From positions 1-20,595 of the forward strand of contig JANQPK010000422.1 of assembly GCA_028289505.1 (NCBI GenBank): DNA of 20,595 nucleotides, given 5' to 3'. The DNA comes from Cyclobacteriaceae bacterium. GTDB lineage: Bacteria; Bacteroidota; Bacteroidia; Cytophagales; Cyclobacteriaceae. Shown here one piece after another: positions 15,470 to 20,595 of the stretch. The position numbers were made by a program, and so were the translations under genes. The notes under the pieces are model-generated. The model made no database searches and was not told where the DNA came from. It was given only the letters and a program-made list of their open reading frames with translations. Positions within the stretch are counted from its first letter, which is position 1. Each line of letters opens with the position of its first letter.

Positions 15470-16144
15470 TCACACCCCAACCACTCGATCTTTCAATACC
15501 ACAAAGACCTGGTCATTGGATTTGGGTTTTACTATTGCCAGTCCGGTGAACTTTCCAAAGGCCGGCATTATACCCTGATTTTGACCCAGCCAAAAGCACG
15601 GCAGTTTCACACTTTGCCTGCCCTTGCCTTTCAAAAACACTCCCGGGTGTATGTGGCCCGATAAGTTATATAAGCCATGGTCAATATGTGATTGAGGTTT
15701 GTGAGTAAATAGAAACGGCTGCCAATGCAATGCTTTAGGGTGGACTTTCATACCTGCCCTTATATAATGCTCTTCAGCTAAGATATCGTGATTACCAGAA
15801 ACCAGATGAAAGTCAGTAGCAGCGTAACCTTTTAGTAAATCCCCAAATTGCTCCCAGGATCGATTATAACTACTGTGAAACAAGTCACCAAGGAATACCA
15901 CTGAACGCGGTTGGAATGCTTTCAACAGACGATTAATATTGGCCAGGTTAGCCAGCATGCCGCTATCTGGAATAGCCAATCCTTGCTTTCGAAAGTGAGC
16001 CTCTTTCCCCAAATGGAGATCAGCCACCAACAAGGTGGATTTTTCCAACCAATAGGCAGCTCTGGCCGGGTGTAGTATTAAAGTCTGCCCCGAAACCTTT
16101 GCATTTATGGCACTTATCAACAGTTTTGACCCATCCATTCTCAT
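15470..16144 (-). CDS. pdeM: Ligase-associated DNA damage response endonuclease PdeM (metallophosphoesterase)
   Basis: Metal-dependent phosphoesterase of 224 residues, the fourth member of the ligase-associated repair cluster. All calcineurin-type metal motifs are present: DLH (Asp42, His44), GDLFH (Gly86-Asp87), GNHD (117-120), TH at 147-148, and GHIH (163-166). The wording LLVADLHLGKEAHFRKQGL is characteristic of the family that TIGR04123 describes. The Pseudomonas putida homologue is a manganese-dependent DNA nuclease/phosphodiesterase. The ATG at 16144 shares one base with the helicase stop (TGATG), arguing for this start over a TTG one codon upstream, and indicating translational coupling. 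The role inferred is end-processing of damaged DNA with the ligase, helicase and exonuclease. Confidence 0.92.
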   Translation of the reverse strand: MRMDGSKLLISAINAKVSGQTLILHPARAAYWLEKSTLLVADLHLGKEAHFRKQGLAIPDSGMLANLANINRLLKAFQPRSVVFLGDLFHSSYNRSWEQFGDLLKGYAATDFHLVSGNHDILAEEHYIRAGMKVHPKALHWQPFLFTHKPQSHIDHGLYNLSGHIHPGVFLKGKGRQSVKLPCFWLGQNQGIMPAFGKFTGLAIVKPKSNDQVFVVLKDRVVGV

Positions 16145-18594
16145 CAAACTTTTTCCAATTGCAAGGCCATTTTCTTAATACGATCCTCCAATTTTTCGTA
16201 GCTGATTTTTTCTCTTAGTCTGTCCACCAGGATTGGAAAAGCAAAAGGGGTGAATTTTTGGGGTTGGGTGATAATAATCTCCTGACCTACAATTTGTTCT
16301 AGTGCTTGTCGTAAACGTTGTTCCTCCAATTGAAAATCCATCACCTCCTGGAAGGCTTGCTTTAGTAAGATATTATCAGGATGGTAATCCTGAAATACCT
16401 CAAAAAGCAGTTGAGTGGATGATTGCAGGTGCTTTTGAGGATGGGGCTTGTTGGGATAACCTTTAAAAACCAATCCAGCAATGGTGGCAATCTCCCTGAA
16501 TTTTCTACGGGCCATCTCAGTCAAGTTCATACTGGTTTGGATGTCCCTCAATAAGTGTTCCGGTGAAAATAAAGTCCCCACAGTATGCTTATCGAACGGA
16601 ATAGGTTGGTCCGACAACAGTTCAAATCCGTAATCACTCATGGCTATTGAAAACGACATTGGCTTGACCAATGACAACCGGTAAGCCATTAAATTGGCCA
16701 TACCTTCGTGCACAAAACGACCTTGGAATGGAAATACAAATATATGATATCCCTCCCTGCTCTTGATGGCCTCTATTAGCAACTGGTCTTTCCTTGGCAC
16801 CCGTGACCTGGCTTGTTGCAGCGCGATCAGAGGATCTATTTTAGCCAACTCCGATTCCTTGGAACCACCTTCAGAAGCTTCATCCAACTTTCGTTTCAAC
16901 ACTTTGGCAAGTTGAGAAGACAGCGGCATACGGCCACCCATCCAAGCCGGTATCATGCCCTTGGTTGATTTGGATCTTCTAACCAGCACCTTCATGTCCT
17001 TAATTCGATACAATTGAAGATTTCTTCCCGAAAACCAAAAGGTCTCTCCAGGTTTCAGTTTGCTTACAAATGATTCCTCAATAGTGCCTAACCTTCCTCC
17101 ACTGACAAAGCGTACTTCCATTACCGGATCGCCTACTATGGTACCAATGGACAATCTATGACGCAAAGCAATTCGTCGGCTTTCTACTCGGAAGAGACCA
17201 TCTTTTACTAAAACCTTTTTGTACTCGTCATAGGCGTTGAGCGCTGGTCCCCCGGTTACCAAGAAATCCAGTACCTGATCCCATTCTTCAATAGTTAAGC
17301 TTCGATAGGAATAGGTTTTTTTGATTTGTTGATACACCTGTGATCTATCAAAGCCCTCGGAAACCGCCAGGGTTACCAAGTACTGAATCAGTACATCAAA
17401 AGATCGCACGTAAGGCTGCCGATGCTCCAATACTCCTTCCTTAATAGCCAACCTCAGAGCAGCACCCTCCAGTAACTCCAGGGAGTGAGTGGGCACAAAA
17501 TAAATACGGCTGGTAGTACCCGGCTGATGTCTGCTGCGACCTGCGCGCTGCATAAATCGATTCACTCCTTTGGGACCACCCACTTGAATTACGGTCTCCA
17601 CTGGTCTGAAATCGACTCCCAGATCTAAACTCGAAGTACAAACCACTACCTTCAGTATGCCGCTATGCAAAGCCTGCTCCACCCAAGCCCGGGTCTTGCC
17701 ATCTATAGAACCGTGATGTACGGCAATCTGGCCCATAAGTTCAGGTATTCTATCAATAATCTGCTGGTACCAGATTTCAGCTTGGGATCGGGTATTGGTA
17801 AACAATAAGGTAGATTTACTGGATTGCAAAACCGGAGCAACCTTATACAACAGTTTAATCCCTAAATGTCCAGCCCAGGGAAATTTTTCAATGGTATCCG
17901 GCAGCAGCGTGATCACCTCGATGTCCTTTTTTAGATCCGCCCTGATCTCACTTACATCTGCCGAACTGTAATCAGCGCCTAAAAGAACCTGAGCAGTCTC
18001 CTGCATATTACCTATGGTAGCGGAAATACCCCAAATGCGCAGTTTGGAACTAACTGCTTTTAAACGGGATAGGGCCAACTCCACCTGTACCCCTCGTTTT
18101 GAGCCACAGAGTTCGTGCCATTCATCGACAACTACCGCCTTAAGGTTCCTAAAGGTTCTGGAATAGTTTTTCTGGGCCAGCATCAGGTGCAGGCTTTCCG
18201 GGGTAGTGATCAAAAATTCCGGCCAGGATTGCTGCTGCTGTTTTTTCTGTTTAGCTGGAGTATCTCCAGTGCGTATCGCAATCTCCCAGGGAACCTCCAG
18301 GTCTTGCGCAGCCTTGTTAACCGCAGATTGGATCTCTTTGGTCAATGCCCGAATAGGGCTGATCCATAATGCCTGCAGGCCTGACTTTTCCCTGTTAGCG
18401 CCTGATTCAAAATGGGTCAATAGAATGGGCAAGGCCAAGGCATAGGTTTTCCCACTTCCGGTGGGTGCATTTAGTATGCCATTTTTATTATTCAAATAAG
18501 CCCTCCAGGTTTCCTTTTGAAACGGAAACGGTTTCCAACCTTTTTGGTCAAACCATTGCTGTGCTTTTGCCTGGATCTCTTGCTTAGTGGCCAC
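16144..18594 (-). CDS. Ligase-associated DNA damage response DEXH-box helicase (Lhr-core type)
   Basis: ATP-dependent 3'-5' DNA helicase of the Lhr-core group (as described by TIGR04121), 816 residues from the start chosen here. Superfamily-2 motifs, numbered from this start: Walker A APTGSGKT (43-50), SPIRALTKEI, TTPESL, DEWH box (157-160), SATIGN, then domain 2 with TLLFTNTRSQAE, TSSLDLGVDF and RAGRSRHQPG. A winged-helix and Lhr C-terminal region follow. Two GTG starts are possible. The one at 18594 overlaps the frame-corrected ligase stop (18584) by 11 bp and has GGAAA just upstream. The one at 18639 would add 15 residues read from within the ligase C-terminus. I favour 18594, without proof. 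The stop shares a base with the PdeM ATG. Confidence 0.92.
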   Translation of the reverse strand: MATKQEIQAKAQQWFDQKGWKPFPFQKETWRAYLNNKNGILNAPTGSGKTYALALPILLTHFESGANREKSGLQALWISPIRALTKEIQSAVNKAAQDLEVPWEIAIRTGDTPAKQKKQQQQSWPEFLITTPESLHLMLAQKNYSRTFRNLKAVVVDEWHELCGSKRGVQVELALSRLKAVSSKLRIWGISATIGNMQETAQVLLGADYSSADVSEIRADLKKDIEVITLLPDTIEKFPWAGHLGIKLLYKVAPVLQSSKSTLLFTNTRSQAEIWYQQIIDRIPELMGQIAVHHGSIDGKTRAWVEQALHSGILKVVVCTSSLDLGVDFRPVETVIQVGGPKGVNRFMQRAGRSRHQPGTTSRIYFVPTHSLELLEGAALRLAIKEGVLEHRQPYVRSFDVLIQYLVTLAVSEGFDRSQVYQQIKKTYSYRSLTIEEWDQVLDFLVTGGPALNAYDEYKKVLVKDGLFRVESRRIALRHRLSIGTIVGDPVMEVRFVSGGRLGTIEESFVSKLKPGETFWFSGRNLQLYRIKDMKVLVRRSKSTKGMIPAWMGGRMPLSSQLAKVLKRKLDEASEGGSKESELAKIDPLIALQQARSRVPRKDQLLIEAIKSREGYHIFVFPFQGRFVHEGMANLMAYRLSLVKPMSFSIAMSDYGFELLSDQPIPFDKHTVGTLFSPEHLLRDIQTSMNLTEMARRKFREIATIAGLVFKGYPNKPHPQKHLQSSTQLLFEVFQDYHPDNILLKQAFQEVMDFQLEEQRLRQALEQIVGQEIIITQPQKFTPFAFPILVDRLREKISYEKLEDRIKKMALQLEKV

Positions 18595-20175
18595 CGATTT
18601 CCAATAATTGATGAAGGTCTTCCAGACTGTTGGCCTCACTGGCCGGTTTGTCCTTGCGCCACCGGTTGATTCTGGGAAATCTCAAGGCCACTCCTGATTT
18701 ATGCCTATTGGATCTGTTGATGCCTTCAAAGGCAATCTCAAATACCATCTCTGGCTTGCACTTCTAACCGGTCCGAAGCGTTCCAAGGTATTCCGTTTGA
18801 CAAAACGATCAACTGCTCTAATTTCTTGATCTGTTAACCCGGAATAGGCTTTGGTAAATGGTACCAATTCATGGTCCTTCCATACCGCAAAGGTGTAATC
18901 GGTGTATAGATTGGCTCTGCGTCCGTGTCCGCGCATGGCATAGACCATTACCCCATCAACGGTCAAAGGATCCACTTTCCATTTGAACCAATCTCCCCTT
19001 TTACGTCCCACACCGTAGACCGAATCCATTCGTTTAAGCATGATTCCCTCACTGTTATACGATCGGGAAAGATTTCTTTCTGCTTCCAAACTTTTCCAAT
19101 TTTCAAAAGGGACCACCTCCGATAATTTGAGCCGTGTGCAAGCAGTTTGATCCACTATCTGGGTTAATAGTTCCCGACGTATTGCCAACGGCTGGTGCCT
19201 GATATCTTCGGAATTGTACTCCAGCAAGTCGTAGGCCTTCAATATTACCGGAGCAGTATCCAGAATCTTTTTGGTGATATTCTTACGACCTATCCGGGTT
19301 TGCAAAACATTAAATGACAACGGTTTTCCATTACTAAATGGCAATATTTCACCATCCAATACAGTACCTAAAGGCAGTTGATCTTTTAATTCCAGAAACT
19401 CCGGAAACTTCTCAGTTACCAATTCCTCACCTCTCGACCAAACGAATAAATTACCACCCCTTACAATCAGCTGCCCCCTAATTCCGTCCCATTTCCTTTC
19501 TGCGAGCCATTGGTGCGGCTCCCCCAAAGTACGTGGCTGATCTGCCAGGGGATGTGCCAGATAAAATGGATAGGGTTTGGAAATATCCTCTAGTGGATCC
19601 TTGGAATGAATGAGATCTTGGAAACTGGTGCTTTCGGGGGACCAATTTCCCATCAGGCGATGAGCCAAACTGTTTTGATCTACCCCGGTATGTTGTGCCA
19701 ACGCCCGCACCATCAACTTTTGGGAAACTCCGATCCTGAATCCGCCACTACTAAGTTTGTTAAATACAAATCGCTGTGCACTATCCATTTGCAGCCAGGC
19801 ATTAACCAATTTCTCTTTTTTGCATTCATCATCTTCAGTTTGCAGACCAATGATGAAATCCATCCAATAACTAAGGCTACTATGGGAGGCTTTTCTGGTG
19901 GCGGGAAAAATTAATGCTATGGTCTCTGATAAATCGCCCACCACATGATACGATTCCTCGAAAAGCCAGTAGGGAATATTGGCAATTTCGGCAGCCCATT
20001 GTTTTAACTGGCTGGTTTTAACAGATCGCTTAGGCCGCTTACCAGAAAGCAGGGCAATCATCCATAACTTGTCTTTATCGGTGGCTTGATCCAGGTACTT
20101 GACCAATGCTTTCAGTTTGGTATTGGTTTTGTTGGTTTGGTCAAGTTCAATAAATAGTCTGGTGAAAAGCTTCAT
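18584..20175 (-). pseudogene. ATP-dependent DNA ligase (PP_1105 family) with a C-terminal one-base frameshift
   Basis: ATP-dependent DNA ligase of the repair cluster. Frame 1 (ATG 20175 to stop 18682) gives 497 residues with all nucleotidyltransferase motifs: adenylated Lys228 in ERKWDGIRG, DGEILPF, SEGIMLKR and WFKWKVDPLTVDG, then the OB-fold. After residue about 474 (FGPVRSAS) the frame is wrong. The family's true ending lies in another frame: EMVFEIAFEGINRSNRHKSG, then VALRFPRINRWRKDKPASEA..., ending GGH at stop 18584-18586. Restoring one C in a short C run (minus-strand bases at 18753-18754, giving SPEMVFEIAFEG) yields 530 residues, the normal length. The last motif (motif VI, RFPRI.RWR.DKP) is therefore lost in frame 1. 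Either a sequencing error or an inactivating mutation; the rest shows no decay. ATGA overlap with the upstream exonuclease. Confidence 0.88.
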
Positions 20176-20595
20176 AAGGTTTCCTCCTGGTCAATAGCAG
20201 TTACCGACTCATTGATCTCTCCTAACTCCCCTTCGTAAAGGGTCTCTACTGCAGTTGCCAAATATCCCTGTTCGGTCAACCATCGGCTAAAGATGTTGGT
20301 ATATCCATGGGTCACCACTACCCTTTCGGCCCCGGTGGCGGCAATTGCATGGTTTAAGCCGTCCCAATCCGCATGGTCCGAAAGCACAAATCCGCGGTCA
20401 ACCGCTCTGCGGCGGCGCGCTCCCCTTAAGCCCATCCATCCTGAAGCAATACCGATTTCATAGGGTTGAAACCTTCGCAACCAGGTGCTACCTGCAGCAG
20501 AGGGCGGTGCTACCACCAATGACCTGGAAAAAAGCTGCTTGTCTACTTCATTGGTAACTCTGATTGTTGCCGGAAGTTTTACGCCACGATTACTA
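20172..20595 (-). CDS. Ligase-associated DNA damage response exonuclease (beta-CASP metallo-beta-lactamase), C-terminal part
   Basis: C-terminal 140 codons of a gene that continues past the right edge; the frame is open to base 20595. Visible family wording: SLVVAPPSAAGSTWLRRF, then SGWMGLRGARRRRAVDRGFV, LSDHADWDGLNHAI and VVVTHGYTNIFSRWLTEQGY, ending ETLYEGE. The SDHADW and THG segments are the late beta-CASP motifs that supply metal-binding Asp/His residues. The group corresponds to TIGR04122; the P. putida homologue (Exo) belongs to the same gene cluster. Its TGA stop overlaps the ligase ATG by 4 bp (ATGA), so it is the first of the four cluster genes seen here. The N-terminal HxHxDH metal site is outside the window. 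Confidence 0.9.
   Translation of the reverse strand, partial: SNRGVKLPATIRVTNEVDKQLFSRSLVVAPPSAAGSTWLRRFQPYEIGIASGWMGLRGARRRRAVDRGFVLSDHADWDGLNHAIAATGAERVVVTHGYTNIFSRWLTEQGYLATAVETLYEGELGEINESVTAIDQEETL

Noticed and set aside
16145..16147. TTG as the PdeM start
   Set aside because: ATG immediately follows at 16144 and gives a TGATG junction with the helicase stop, the more likely start.
1..20595. tRNA, rRNA, CRISPR array, riboswitch or complete insertion sequence
   Set aside because: No cloverleaf, repeat-spacer pattern, known aptamer core or intact transposase with terminal repeats was seen by eye.

Overview
The window looks like chromosomal DNA from a member of the Bacteroidota, most likely the Cytophagales. 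The evidence is moderate GC with AT-rich spacers, a DUF2490 outer-membrane barrel, an 800-residue double-FtsX ABC permease, a PVC-type heme-binding protein, and scarce Shine-Dalgarno sequences. The lineage is inferred from gene content, not from a marker gene.

Layout. (1) Positions 1-5005, minus strand: a complete drug-efflux style locus in the order TetR regulator, TolC-like outer-membrane factor, lipoprotein membrane-fusion protein, two ABC ATPases, and an ABC-2 permease cut by the left edge. This matches the order of the enterobacterial cecR-ybhGFSR locus, with the double ATPase YbhF split into two genes. An identical 16-bp operator-like sequence lies upstream of both the regulator and the outer-membrane factor. 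(2) Positions 5245-7217, plus strand: an AraC-type regulator (TTG start), then three tightly packed small genes: a four-helix membrane protein, a DUF3817 membrane protein broken by a one-base frameshift, and a 69-residue HMA-like protein. (3) Positions 7327-9714, minus: a MacB/FtsX-type ABC permease. (4) Positions 9715-10321: non-coding, with a long inverted repeat and the decayed remains of a tyrosine recombinase. (5) Positions 10322-11107, minus: a DUF2490 porin-like barrel. (6) Positions 11412-15328, minus: a two-gene operon with a 4-bp overlap. It encodes an SGNH-like lipoprotein that lacks the catalytic serine and a 999-residue secreted propeller/HEAT/cytochrome c protein. (7) Positions 15470-20595, minus: the four-gene ligase-associated DNA damage response cluster (beta-CASP exonuclease, ATP-dependent DNA ligase, Lhr-like helicase, PdeM phosphoesterase). 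All junctions overlap, and the ligase carries a one-base frameshift near its C-terminus.

How the parts work together. In region 1 the TetR protein probably represses itself and the pump. The pump consists of inner-membrane permeases powered by an asymmetric ATPase pair, a lipoprotein adaptor and an outer-membrane channel. Region 7 supplies nick sealing, 3'-5' unwinding and two nucleases for DNA repair. Region 6 encodes two exported proteins that probably act together, on an unknown substrate. No tRNA, rRNA, CRISPR array or intact mobile element was seen. I found no clearly undescribed system. The most interesting items are the paired operators, the complementary ATPase defects, the serine-less SGNH/cytochrome pair, the recombinase fossil and the two single-base frameshifts.
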